From Ashinkailepas kermadecensis (taxonomy: Eukaryota; Arthropoda; Thecostraca; Neolepadidae): DNA of 64,000 nt. Below are positions 11,082 through 22,074 of the stretch, in pieces (position 1 is the stretch's first letter; each line of letters begins with the position of its first letter). The notes under the pieces were generated by a model. The model saw nothing but the letters and a program-made list of their open reading frames with translations. It made no database searches and had not been told where the DNA came from. The position numbers and the translations under genes were made by a program. Location of the stretch: positions 62,001-126,000 of the forward strand of contig JAOTOM010003989.1 in assembly GCA_034440615.1 (NCBI GenBank), given 5' to 3'.

Positions 11082-11595
11082 GGGGGCCGGCTGGCCTGCC
11101 TGGCAAGGGGGCCGGCTGGCCTGCCTGGCAAGTGGGCCAACTGGCCTGCCTGGGCAAGTGGGCCAGCCAGCCTACCTGCCTGGCAAGTGGACCAGCCGGT
11201 CTGGCAAGCATGCTGGCCTGCACAGCAAGTGGACATGCCTGCCCAGCAAGTGGGCCAGCCAGCCTACCCAGCAAGTGAGCCGACCAGCCTGCCCAGCAAG
11301 TGAGCCGACCAGCCTGCCCAGCAAGTGGGCTGACCAGCCTGCCCAGCAAGTGGGCTGACCAGCCTGCCCAGCAAGTGGGCCAGCCTGCTTGGCAAGCAAG
11401 CCTGCCTGCACAGGAAGCAGGCCAGCCTGCTTGGCAAGCAGGCCCACCTGTACAGCAAGCATGCTGGCCTGCCCTGCAAGCGTACTGCCTGGCAAGTGGG
11501 CCAGTCAGCTGGTCTGGCAAGTGGACCTGCCTACTGAGCAAGTGGGCCAGCCTGCCCGCCTGCACGACAAGTGGGCCTGTCTGCCGAGCAAATGG
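11082..11595. repeat. 21/25-bp minisatellite, middle block
   Basis: Same unit family as 7057-9392, interrupted by the LTR element on the left and a SINE on the right. Confidence 0.95.
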
Positions 11596-11769
11596 TTGGT
11601 TGATTGGTTGGTTATTGGTTTTACGACACGTCGACAGTTGAGTCATATAGCGTCGCCAATCTCTCACGCCGATTGGTCGTGGGCAAAGAGTAGCGACAGG
11701 TGAGATTCGAACCCACCATCTTTCGATTGTGAGACGAGCATCTTACCCCTAGACCACTCGTCACTGGCT
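11596..11769 (-). mobile_element. tRNA-Val-like SINE, copy 1
   Basis: On the minus strand a 74-bp tRNA-like head starts at about 11767: a 7-bp acceptor stem with two wobble pairs, an A box (TGGTCTAGGGGTAAGATGC), an anticodon loop CTCACAA (anticodon CAC) and a T arm GTGGG-TTCGAAT-CTCAC. A body of about 95 bp follows, ending in an AACCAATC-type repetitive tail. GAGCAAATGG occurs on both sides (11586-11595 and 11770-11779) as a 10-bp target duplication inside the minisatellite. A second, head-truncated copy sits at 21947-22070. Confidence 0.85.
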
Positions 11770-11779
11770 GAGCAAATGG

Positions 11780-12066
11780 GCCAGCCTGCTTGGCAAGCAA
11801 GCCTGCCTGCACAGGAAGCAGCCCAGCCTGCTTGGCAAGCAGGCCCACCTGCACAGCAAGCAGGCTGGCCTGCCCTGCAAGCATGCCTGCCTGCCCAGCA
11901 AGTGGGCTGCCTGGCAAGTGGGCCAGTCGGCCTGTCCTGCAAGTGGGCCTGCCTGCCGAGCAAGTGGGCCTGCCTGCCGAGCAAGTGGGCCAGCCTGCTT
12001 GGCAAGCAAGCCTGCCTGCACAGGAAGCAAGCCTGCCTGCACAGGAAGCAGCCCAGCCTGCTTGGC
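11780..12066. repeat. 21/25-bp minisatellite, right block
   Basis: Continuation of the array beyond the SINE; it ends near 12066 where unique sequence begins. Confidence 0.95.
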
Positions 12067-12560
12067 AATGTAGCAGGCTGCAACAGCGGGTTCGGCGAGC
12101 TAAGAGTGATTGCCAAAGCAGTGCGCCACGTTTACAGTCATGGCCCAAACGCTGCACGACATTTGCCGTCATGGCCCAAACGCCGCTCCACATTCGCCCC
12201 GTCGGGGCGGCACGCAATGCGTCATTACTCACTGCCCCCTCGCCGTAGCTAGCGGCGAGTTGACGCATGCGCAGGAGAAAACTAACACAGCTGTTAGAAA
12301 GTGTGACGTGTACGCGGCCGCAATACTAATGCGTTTGTATGTGACACTATATAGGCTACTGCCTCAAAACAATTGTTCTGGACGGGGAGAGCTGGAAGAA
12401 GAAGGGCTTGAAAAGATCCTCACGATTACGATCGCACAGGTGATCAAGCACAGAAGTTGGCCGCTGCCCCATTTCCCTTCCCGCCAGCCGCAATTGAACA
12501 TTGCCACAATATCCGATTGCCGCGTGGCCCTGCCCATCCCAGCTCTCTCGTAGGTGTCCT
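12067..12560. other. no gene; short tandem repeat of about 33 bp
   Basis: TCATGGCCCAAACGC occurs at about 12138 and 12171 with related sequence around it. A GC-rich inverted motif GCCGTAGCTAGCGGCGAG lies near 12240. Nothing coding is recognised. Confidence 0.45.
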
Positions 12561-12609
12561 TATTAGGGCATCTACGGGAAGCTCCGCCCCCCCCGGGTGA
12601 CGTCAGCCG

Positions 12610-12695
12610 CCCGGACCACTAGCTGGTTGTCAGCCGGAATAGCCGGCCGACGCCACTAGCTGGTTGCTCGCCGGAATAGCCGGCGTAGCCCCCCT
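12610..12695 (+). repeat. two leader monomers of about 37 bp
   Basis: CCACTAGCTGGTTG followed by GCCGGAATAGCCGG occurs twice in tandem in the LINE leader. Repeated 5' monomers sometimes carry the promoter in LINEs; that role is inferred. Confidence 0.6.
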
Positions 12696-13021
12696 TCCAA
12701 CCCCCTTCGGCCCAGCGGTGCTCTCCAGCACCGTCGGGAAACCGAATTGTATCAGCGGTCGGCTTTGATTGTTTTTGCCCCATCCCACCCACTAGATTAG
12801 AGCCAGCAGAGGTACCTTTCTGGTTTCAAGGATCGTGCTAGCGGCCTTTGGCCGTGACTGCGCCCGTCTCTGTTGGCTACTCCCATCCCTCCAAAGCACT
12901 GTGTCTGTCTACCCCTTTCGCACTACACTTCTCTTCACACTTTTCCTTGCAGCACCCCTTCAGGGCGCCCTTCCACACTCTCACCCCTCCCTCTTCCCCC
13001 AGGGGTCCAACCCCGCCCGGC

Positions 13022-14147
13022 ATGCCCGGGGACCCCCCACCCTCTCAGGAGGGTGGACGCCGGCCGCGCCCAGGAGCCCGGGCCCCCCCGCCGCGAGATC
13101 CCCCAGAAGGAGAATCCTTCGTGCTGATAGCACGAACGGAGGGGTCATGGGAGTGCACGTCGCCGTTTGCAGTGGCCAAAGAGCTGGATCGATGGACAGG
13201 AGGGGTAGTGGCGGCCCGCACCATTCGGTCGGGCGCCCTACTAGTACGGGTTCGCGATGCAACCCAGGCCAGGGCCCTGCTCCTCCTACGACACTTCCTG
13301 GACCACCCTGTTGAGGTAGTTGTCGCCGACCGCCTCAACAACTCCTTCGTCACGGTGTTCGCCCCTGAGCTGGCACACCTGCCGGAGGAGGAGCTCCTCG
13401 AGGAGTTGTCTCCGCAGGGCGTTTGTGAGGTCGTCCGCCTGGGACGCCCCTCAGCAACGACCCCGAGCCCCCTACTCAAAGTGGGGTATCGGTCCCTCGC
13501 CCCGCCGACTCACCTGTATGCAGGGTACCTCCTGCCGCCCATGGACCCCACCCCCGAAGCGGTGCGGGTTCTGCCAGAGGTATGGCCACCACGGTGGGGT
13601 CTGCCGTGCCCGCAACCCGGTTTGTGGCCGTTGTGCCGAGGCACACACCATGGACGTGTGCGAGGCCCAGGAGCCGAGATGCGCAGCCTGCGCGGGCCCT
13701 CACCCCGCCTCCTACCCCCGCTGCCCAGTCTGGCTGGAGGCTAAGGCACGACAGCAGCAACCCCGGTCAGCCCCCCCAGGTCCGCCCCCGCCGCAGGGGC
13801 CACCCTCAGCCTGGGATCAACGGCCCCTTCAGCCCCTCTGGCCGACCCCGGCCGAGGCGTCCGTCCGCCCGAAGACCCGTGCGCCCACGCGCAACGAGCA
13901 CCCGCTCAATCACCGCCATCCCGCACCGGATTCACGCCCTGCTCTCGCCACCGGACCAGCCGTCTCCAGGCCCCCCCGGAGTAGATCGGCCGCCATGCCC
14001 CCACGGGATCTGGCCCCCTCTGCCCCGCCCCTCCAGGAACACCCCAGCACCCCCTGCACCCAGCCACCCTCTCGGGCCCAGGCCACCCCGGCGACCTCCC
14101 CTCAGGTCCTCCCATCTCCCATCGCAGTCCTCACAGGACAGTACTGA
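13022..14147 (+). pseudogene. LINE ORF1 (Gag-like, three CCHC knuckles)
   Basis: I start at the ATG at 13022 (MPGDPPPSQEGG) because it opens the proline-rich N-terminus; the frame is open further upstream but has no better ATG. An RRM-like part (about residues 35-170) contains ESFVLIARTEGSW, LLVRVRDATQARALLLL and LEELSPQGVCEVVR. After a one-base shift in a C run near 13550 come three zinc knuckles: CGFCQRYGHHGGVC, CGRCAEAHTMDVC and CAACAGPHPASYPRC. A long Pro-rich tail follows to the TGA at 14145-14147. This order is that of nucleic-acid-binding ORF1 proteins of I and Jockey elements. The frameshift breaks the copy unless it is a sequencing error. Confidence 0.8.
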
Positions 14148-14285
14148 TCCTCCTCCGCATGCTCAAGAATCCCCCAGGGACCCAGAGCAGACAGTCACAC
14201 CAGAGTCGTCCGATTATGAATCAGACGACTCTGCCTCACCATCACCGCCACACACGCGGCTGCGGGAGCGTGATCACCATCAGTA

Positions 14286-15328
14286 ATGCAGACACCCACC
14301 ACTGAATTCTTGCTCCAATGGAATACGAGGACACTCATATCCCATTGGGCAGAATTCAAGGAATATATCATCAAAAATAAACCATTGGTAGCCGCCGTCC
14401 AGGAGACCCGATGGCGCGACAACGACCCATATAATTTTAACATCCATGGCTATTCTCTCTATACTAACAACGTAAATTCTACATCCCGCGGCGGCGGGGT
14501 TGCTCTATTTATTTCAGACACCCTCCTTCATCGGCAGATCAACATTGCTAATAACCTAAATTTTGTTGCTGTTTCTATCCAAATTGCACAACTAGAGCTT
14601 ACTGTTCTCTCTCTTTACCTCCCACCTGATCTCACATTATCCTTATCTTCTGTGACCGACCTTTTCGGCCTCCTTCCTCACCCTTGTCTGGTGTTGGGTG
14701 ACTTCAATGCCCATCACCAGGCTTGGGGCTGCCACTCCACATCACCTCGCGGACATCACATCGAAACTCTCCTCAACACCCACAACATGGTCTTTTTAAA
14801 TGACCAAACACCCACACACAACACAGACATCGCCCCTTTCCGTCCATCCGCCATTGACCTGTCTTTGGCTACAGCCTCTATTTCACCCCTCTTCTCTTGG
14901 CATGTTCAACCCGATCCCCACTTTAGCGATCATTTCCCCATTCATATCATGCTTGAACGCTCAGCCCAAGCTAGAGATTATTTATTTCTACCCCGCTGGA
15001 ATGTTCGCAAAGCGAAATGGCCAACTTTTTCCCAAGAAATTGACACCGTCTTTCCTCCGCATTCACACCCCCCAATATCAGCCCTTCTTGACACCATACT
15101 ACTCGCGGCAGAAAATCATATCCCCCACACTCGTCGCTCCCCCGGTCGTCACCACATGCCGTGGTGGAACGACGAGTGTCAACGCGCCGTCGCTCGGCGG
15201 CGGCGGGCTGAGCGAAAATTTCGAAAAAACCTTACCACCCAAAACATGTTAGAAGCCCGCGAGACTAAAAAACGTTGCCAGCAGACTATCCTAGCGGCCA
15301 AAAAACACAGCTGGCAACTTTATTCAAA
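14286..15328 (+). pseudogene. LINE ORF2, AP-endonuclease part only
   Basis: The frame begins MQTPTTEFLLQWNTRTL and has the endonuclease blocks in order: QWN, VQETRW, GGGVALFI, LGDFNAHHQAWG, AIDLSLATASIS and FSDHFPI. A linker with MPWWNDECQRAV follows, the usual bridge to reverse transcriptase. Reverse transcriptase itself is absent because the sequence changes into DDE-element sequence at about 15328. It lies 139 bases after ORF1, a normal arrangement. Confidence 0.85.
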
Positions 15329-16610
15329 CTCGACACCGACTGTGTCACGGTGTGGCAGGCTGATGGAACCAAAAGTAGAGTTCCGTAAAGGCTTGTTTTG
15401 GGAAACTTGTGCGAGATGTATGATATATGGAAGGAGAACCCTGAAAACCCTCGCACCGGCTTCTTAACCTTTGCCGCCCTTCGTCCGAAGCATTGCGTTT
15501 TGGCAGGCAGCAGTTGGACGCACTCGGTGTGGGTGTGCACTTATCAGCAAAACCCGAAACTGTTCATATCCGCTCTCGGCCTTCCCGGTCTCAAAGGCCG
15601 TGACCTCTTCATTCACGCTGTATGTGGCAAGGAAAACCGTGATTGTATGATGCACAACTGTGAGGACTGCCCTGGTGAAGACGGGGTGATGAACTGTATA
15701 AGGATTATCCTCATGGACAAATCAGGAGAAGAGAGTGAAAGTGATTCAGCCCCAGATGATGACATGGATAATGAGATTAGGTACAGACAGTGGATGAGCA
15801 TGCATCAATGTGCACTCGTAGAAATAGTGTAGACCAAAGAGGAAAGCATGAGATATTTGAGACGGCAAGCCGTTAAGATGACCAGACACCACTTTGTGGC
15901 TAACAAACAAGGTCAGTACTTCACCTACGCAAAGGCTACTGGCAAGGAGGGCAAAGCGATTGTCCAGTGCGATTTCGCTGAAAATTATTCATTTGTGGTG
16001 CAGGATGTAGCTCAAGGCTTCTACTGGGATTCGTCCCTGTGTATGGGACACCAGTTTGTAGTGTACTGGCGTGAGGACGAGGTACTGTGCCATCAGAGCT
16101 ACTGCTGTATCCTCTGACGGCACAAAGCACAACACCGACATGGTGCATGCGTTCCTGCAATGGCTTATCCCAGAAATTCGGACCGCTGTACCTGATCTCC
16201 AAGGATATTTATTTCAGATACGGCAGTGCTGCACAGTATACGAATAAGCATAACTGCATCAATATGTGTTACCGTCAGACAGATTTTGGGGTTCCCTGTG
16301 AGTGGCATTTTTTGTCGCATCTCATGGCAAGAGCGTTTACGACGGTATCGGGGACACAGCCAAGCGTGTCGCCGCTCAAGAGAGCCTGAAGCGCCCGCTT
16401 AGCAACCAGGTACTGACGAAGGAGGACATGTTTGAATATCTGTCGCACAATCTTGTCAACGGCATCAAGTTCATAGTTGTAACAGAGCAGGAGGCAATGA
16501 ACGTCACGACCCACCTCATCGAGCGCTTCTCGATAGCCGTCACGGCGAAGGGAACACAGGGGTATCACAAGTTCGCACCAGTGACCCACAGAACCGAAAT
16601 AGTTCATTAA
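15329..16610 (+). pseudogene. DDE-type transposase-like protein, copy A
   Basis: Broken across frames, the plus strand reads VTVWQADGTKSRVP, FAALRPKHCVLAGSSWTHS, CDFAENYSFVVQDVAQG, FVVYWREDEVLCHQSYC and then DFGVPCEWHF with VASHGKSVYDGIGDTAKR. These blocks (LRPKxCVLAGSSGTHSVCVCT, DFAENY, DFGxxxEW, SHGKSxxDGIGGTxKR) are ones I recognise from a family of uncharacterised transposon-like proteins widespread in invertebrates. I do not assign a superfamily. At least three frameshifts are present. The upstream part seen in copy B is missing here, where the copy meets the LINE. Confidence 0.7.
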
Positions 16611-18355
16611 CTGTCTACCAATGCGGCGCGTGTGTTAATGGTAGCTGGGTGAAATGAGACGAGTTAGTGTGCGCTCTGATACATATTTTTTATTGTTATT
16701 ATCGCAGTGACAGATCATCAGTCTGCAATGGGTTTCTGACAAGGTATGGGATGATCTGCAGATCTGTAGATCATCACATTGCATTACATTATAATACTGT
16801 ACTGCAACACCTAATTGTATTGCATCGCATTGTGTAATTATGCTACTTCAATTTTATTACGCTGATGTAGACAGCTCACGTTCCAATTCGATTCATTTCA
16901 AACTCAACATGTCTCAATGAATGCGTCCGCACCAGATTTGTTCTCAAATAGTTCACGATGACTACACGCAGTCAATGACGTTCATTTTTTCGGTTCCAGA
17001 ATGTGGGGTTTGAAACACCAGAAAGTTGATATTACAGTGGTTGGCGGAGATAACACTGAATTTACAGTCGGAACAGTCGAATTTACACTTTTAAAATTTA
17101 CACTTTACAGTCGAAAAGGCGGAGATAACACTGAATGGATTATAAATCCATTCAGTGTTATCGGTGAAATATGATCATACATTTTTGATATGCTGGCATT
17201 GGTGCAGAAATATATTGTATCCGGTGAAAAATTGATGTTTCTGTTCTTCCTACAAGCGACGATCTAGGATTTCAGAAATCACCCTTCGTCGTTTCTGCAT
17301 TTCCAGAATAGCATTGTGACACTCCCGAAGGTCAAACTAGGTCACGTTATCTTAGGTCACAAGTTCACGGTTTAAAAAAACTCGTGAACAGAAATTTCGA
17401 AACTGACACAAGATGCAATGCATCATGACGAGTTCAGCGATATGTAGCTTTGTGCAATTCGTGCTACTCTTCATTGAGTTCCAGGCCTCCAAGGAGTTCG
17501 GTGACTACTCAAATATGTCCGAGGCTATAACTCCTTAACCGTTGCTCGGATCTTTCTCAAAATTGCATAGAAGCTGGAATATAGTGACAAACTTACTCTA
17601 TATGAGTATTTTCCTTGGAATATGAAGCGTAGGCTGTTATTTTGGCCCCTTCACTTGTCAATTTGTCGTGGAATGGGCCACCTACTACAATTCGTAGGCA
17701 TTTCTGCCATTTCTGTTTAGCCCTTGACCCTACAACGAGTTAGAACACTTGTGAAACATAACACTCTATCAGATGACTAACATTCTCATTCCCTCACGTG
17801 CCTCGAACGTTAAAAGGCTTGTATTTCAGTAACTTTGCCGTTCTAAACACATCATAACAGGCCATGATAAACTAGCACAAAAACAACCATGCATGTCTAA
17901 TTTAGAACGGATATGTAGAGTTTTAGGGACAAAACACTATTTTTGTGTTTTACTCCGAAAGATAAAATATCAAACTTTATTTCTGCACTTTTTCAAATCG
18001 CAATGTGACTGTCTCGAAGGTTAAATTTGGTCATTTAAGTCACGATGCCACGATTTCAAAGAACCCGTAAGCGAAAATTCAGCAAAAACCAAAGTATGCA
18101 GTGGAATGTTGTGAGTTCACCGATATATGCTTTTGCATACTTCGGTTTGTTCTTCATTGTGTTAAGGACCTCAAAATACACCATTGTTAGGTGGCATCTC
18201 AGAAATGCCAGAGGCTATAGCTCCTTGACCATTTACCTGATCTTTCTAAAAACGGCATAGCTGGATTCAGTGCATCAGATAACCGAACACAATTGTTGTA
18301 AGTAAAATATAAAATATTGGGTGTTATGCTCTTGTCGATTTGTTGTGGATGGGCC
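16611..18355 (+). repeat. 3' non-coding part of DDE-type element, copy A
   Basis: Most of this region matches the reverse complement of 19060-20045. For example the CAGTGACAGATC and TATGGGATGATCTGCA region near 16708-16780 matches 19850-19925 inverted, and 17780-18290 matches 19140-19620 inverted. About 800 bases near 16975-17770 have no counterpart in copy B. Confidence 0.75.
17124..17162. repeat. perfect 18-bp-arm hairpin
   Basis: GATAACACTGAATGGATT, a 3-base loop, then its exact reverse complement. GGAGATAACACTGAAT also occurs at about 17047, suggesting the ends of a small inverted-repeat element. Confidence 0.9.
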
Positions 18356-19059
18356 TGCTGTAGATTCAGCCATGTCGAGACAAAAAGTTGACATTATGAC
18401 ACCAAATGTACATGAAAGCTGTGAACAGCCACCAAGTTTCGTGGAGCTACTCCTAATAGCAATTGAGATTGAAAGCCATGAAGAAGGGAGTGGGACTGAA
18501 TCAGCATCATAAGGAATCAGGGTAAGACTAGGCAAAGTGTATGCTTTCGTTAGCACGGGAGAAATATGGGAAACATTCACATTAGTGCACACTCGAAGAT
18601 GGGTGTTTTGGGCTGCAATGAATCTTGCGCACCGTACATGCGATGTATGTGTTCCCCAGGAATGAAATGGAATAGCGCAGTGGACCAAGTTAATTATCAC
18701 ATATCTGTAAATCTTACCATGTCCATCCTTGTACAGAAAACTACTGAAACATACCATCCATTATAGGTGAATGAGGCTAGTTTCTCATAACATTGCCCGC
18801 TCTTTCTGAACAGCACTGGTTTTGGTGTTGCAAGTGGGAATAGATTGCAATAGTGGTGAAATATGTTTGTACGATTTCTTGTGTTATTGCTGTTGATATT
18901 GCATAAGTACTAAAGGTGTTCTGGTCATAACATTTTCTGATTGATAAGTGTAGATGAGAAATTAGCATTAGCAGTCACCAACCAAGGGGTCTGAACCATC
19001 ACAACCCACCCCGGATCTGCAGCCATATGCAGTGGACATCAGCTTGTCTGCATTTTCTC
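18356..19059. other. spacer between inverted DDE-element copies
   Basis: About 700 bases between the two arms with no detectable pairing. Open frames of about 60 codons show nothing recognisable. Confidence 0.5.
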
Positions 19060-20045
19060 TTTAGGACCATTCCACAACAACTCGACAACACCCAATATTA
19101 TATATTTGGATGAAAATATTTGTATGGGGTTATCTGATGTATCTGATCCAGCTGTAACTCCTTGACAGGTCAACGGTCAAGGAGTTATAGCCTCTGGCAT
19201 TTCTGAGATGTCACCAAACAAGGGTGTCTTTTGAGGTCCTCAGTACAATGAAGAACAATCCGAATTGTGCAAAAGTATATATCGTTGAACTCACAATAAT
19301 CCACTGCATTTTTTTGCTCTTTTGGAATTTTCGTTTACAGAACATTTCAAATCGTGATATCGTGGCCTAATGCACCGTGACCTACTTTAACTATCTGGAC
19401 AGTCACAATGCGATTTGAAAAAGCGCAGAAATGTGGTCCGATATATTATCTTTCGAAGCAAAAATAAATTAAAAATAGGGTCTTGCGACAAACAATATAA
19501 ATATCCGTTCAAATTTAGGCATGCATGGTTGTTTCTGCGCTAGTTTATCGTGGCCTGTTTTATTATTGGTTTAGAACAGTATATTACTGAAATACAAGCC
19601 TTTTGATGTTCGTGGCACGTATCCCATCACGTGCAAGTATTCCATCACGATGAGTAATCCCATTCATCTTGAACTGCTTGAGAACAAATTTGGCGCGGAC
19701 GCATCCATTGACACATGCTGAGCCTAAACTGAATCGCATTGGATCATGAGCCGTCTACATCGGTGTAATACAATAAAGTAACAGAATTACACAATGAAAT
19801 GCAATACCATAATTTGTTACAGTACTGCATTATAATGCAATGCAATGCAATGATCTACAGATGTGCAGATCATCCCATACCTTGTCAGAATCCCAGTTCA
19901 GACTGACGATCTGTCACTGCGATAATATTAATCAACACAATCTGTATCAGCGCGCACACCAACACGTCTCACTTCACCCAACTTCGATTAACACACCCCC
20001 CGCATCGGTAGGCAGTTCATAAACTATTACGGTGCTGTGTTCCTT
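19060..20045 (-). repeat. 3' non-coding part of DDE-type element, copy B
   Basis: This is the reverse-complement partner of 16611-18355, clearly diverged (many substitutions and indels), so the palindrome is not recent. Confidence 0.75.
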
Positions 20046-21430
20046 TCATCCATGTGTTCCTTTCACCGTGATGGCTTTCGTGAAGCGCTCGGTCGTGACG
20101 TCCATTGCCTCCTGCTTTGATACAAATATGAATTTGATGCAGCTGGCTAGCTTGTGCGGCACATACTCAAACATGTCCTCCGCCGTCAGTATCTGGTTGT
20201 TAAGCGAGCGCTTGAGGCTCTCTTGAGTCGTGACACGCTTTGGCTGTGCCCCTGATGCCGTCGCAAGCGTCCATGCCATGACATGTGACAAAAAAATCCA
20301 CTCACAGGGTACCCCAAAATCTGCCTGATGGTGACACATATTAACGAAGTCATGTATATTCTTATATTGCCGTCTGTGATATACATATTTTTGGAGGTCA
20401 GGTACTGAGGTCCGAATTTCTGGGATAAGCCGTTGCAGGAACGCATGCACCATGTCAGTGTTGTGCTTTGTGCCGTCAGAGATACAGCAGTAGCTCTGAT
20501 GGCACAGTACCTCCTCCTCACGCCAGTACACTACAAACGGGTGCCCCGTACACAGGGACGAATCCCAGTAGAAGCCTTGAGCTACATCCTGCACCACAAA
20601 TTAATAATTGTCGCCGAAATCGTACTAGGCAATCACTTCACCCTCCTTGGCAATAGCCTTTGCATAGGTGAAGTGCTGGCCTTGTTTGTCAGCCACAAAG
20701 TGGTGTTTGATCAGCTTCACGGTTTGCGGGCTGAAATATCGCATGCTTCCCTCTTTGGTCCAAACTATTTCTGCGAGTGTACAGCGATGCGTGCTCATCC
20801 ACTGTTTGTACCTAATATAATTATCCAAGTCATCATCTGGGGCTAAATCACCTTCACTCTCTTCTCCTGATTGGTCCGCGAGTCCTTAGAAAGTTAATTA
20901 CCCCGTCTTCATCAGGGCAGTCCTCAGTTGTGCATCATGCAGTCACGGTTTTCGATGTGTCACATACACACACATGCGAAATACAGCGTGATCGAAGAGG
21001 TTACGGTATTTGAGACCGGGAAGGCTGAGAGCGGATATGAGCAGTTTTGGGTTTTGATGATAAGTGCACATGCACACCGAGTGCGTCCCACTGCTGCCTG
21101 CCAAGACGCAATGCTTCGGATGAAGGGCAGCAAAGGTTAAGAAGCCGGTGCAAGGGTTTTCAGAGTTTTGATTGTATATATCATATATCTCACAAAAATT
21201 TTACAAAGCAAACCTTTTCTGAACTCTACTTTTGGTTCCATCAACCTGTCGCACCGTGACACGGTCGGTCTTGTCGAGACACATTCGGCTGATCTGATCA
21301 GACTCATAAAATAGCCATGCTTTCACCTTGACTGCGTCCGACACCATCAGAAATTTCCTCGCTTCACAGGCAGCATGTTCAGCGAGAGTGAGCAGTGAGC
21401 ACTGGGCACCCAACCACGGTGCCACCCCTT
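20046..21430 (-). pseudogene. DDE-type transposase-like protein, copy B
   Basis: The minus strand reads, from about 21425, ARKFLMVSDAVKVKAWLFYE and VTVRQVDGTKSRVQKR, then LHPKHCVLAGSSGTRSVCMC, and an uninterrupted frame at 20597-20046 with VVYWREEEVLCHQSYCCISD, YKNIHDFVNMCHHQADFG and QESLKRSLNNQILTAEDMFE. It supplies the N-terminal part missing from copy A. The SHGKS block is destroyed by frame changes (SHVMAWTLATASGA). Between 20830 and 21180 the frame is also broken. It is the inverted partner of 15329-16610. Confidence 0.7.
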
Positions 21431-21599
21431 GTTTGTGCCCTCCCTGTTATTTCACTACGTTCGTAGATTTTTATTTTCGCGATGTAATAAATGGTTGTGC
21501 AAATGGTTTCTCGGTTACCGGAATGTGATTGCTATATTGTGGATGCTTCTCTCTCCTTGTAATTCATGGCAAGGTATAACTCAGAAATAATATACCACC

Positions 21600-21943
21600 A
21601 CACTTTGGACACATTTCTGCCATTTTGTTTGACCCTTGACCTCGCGAGTTAGAACACTTGTGCAACACAACATTCAAGATCAGATGACTAACATTATCAT
21701 CCCATCACGTGTCTCGAACGCCAAAAGCATTGTATTTCAGCAATATACCGTTCTAAATACATATTCATATAGGTCACGATAAACTAGCGCGAAAACAATC
21801 ATGCATGCCTAATTTTAAACGGATATGTGGAGTTTTAAGAGCAAAATCCTTCTTCTTCTTTTTTTTTACTTTTTTGCTTCGAAAGATTTTATCGAACTTT
21901 ATTTATGCACTTCTTTAAATCGCATTGTGACTGTCCCGGAAGG
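21600..21943 (+). repeat. third fragment of the DDE-type element
   Basis: The segment from CATTTCTGCCATTTTG to GACTGTCCCGGAAGGT matches 17700-18015 in the same orientation. It stops where the second SINE begins. Confidence 0.75.
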
Positions 21944-21946
21944 TGG

Positions 21947-22070
21947 TGGTTGTTGATTTTACGACACGTCGACCGTTGAGTCATGTAACGTCGCCAATCT
22001 CTCACGCCGATTGGTCGCGGGCGAAGAGCAGCGACAGATGAGACTCCAACCCACAATCTTTCTATTTTGA
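21947..22070 (-). mobile_element. tRNA-derived SINE, copy 2, head truncated
   Basis: The body matches copy 1 closely over ACGACACGTCGACCGTTGAG and CGTCGCCAATCTCTCACGCC. The tRNA head is intact only through the T arm and part of the anticodon arm, then ends in the GAGAGGGCCACC junction. Confidence 0.8.
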
Positions 22071-22074
22071 GAGG

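Larger units (their letters stand above)
12561..15328 (+). mobile_element. I/Jockey-group LINE, 3' part lost
   Basis: This has a GC-rich 5' leader, ORF1 with three zinc knuckles, and the endonuclease part of ORF2. LINE copies normally lose their 5' end, so keeping the 5' half while lacking reverse transcriptase indicates later disruption. At about 15328 the sequence switches to the DDE-type element. Confidence 0.85.

Noticed and set aside
11694..11767. Functional tRNA-Val gene on the minus strand
   Set aside because: The tRNA-like sequence is fused to a SINE body, flanked by a target duplication and has a mismatched anticodon stem.
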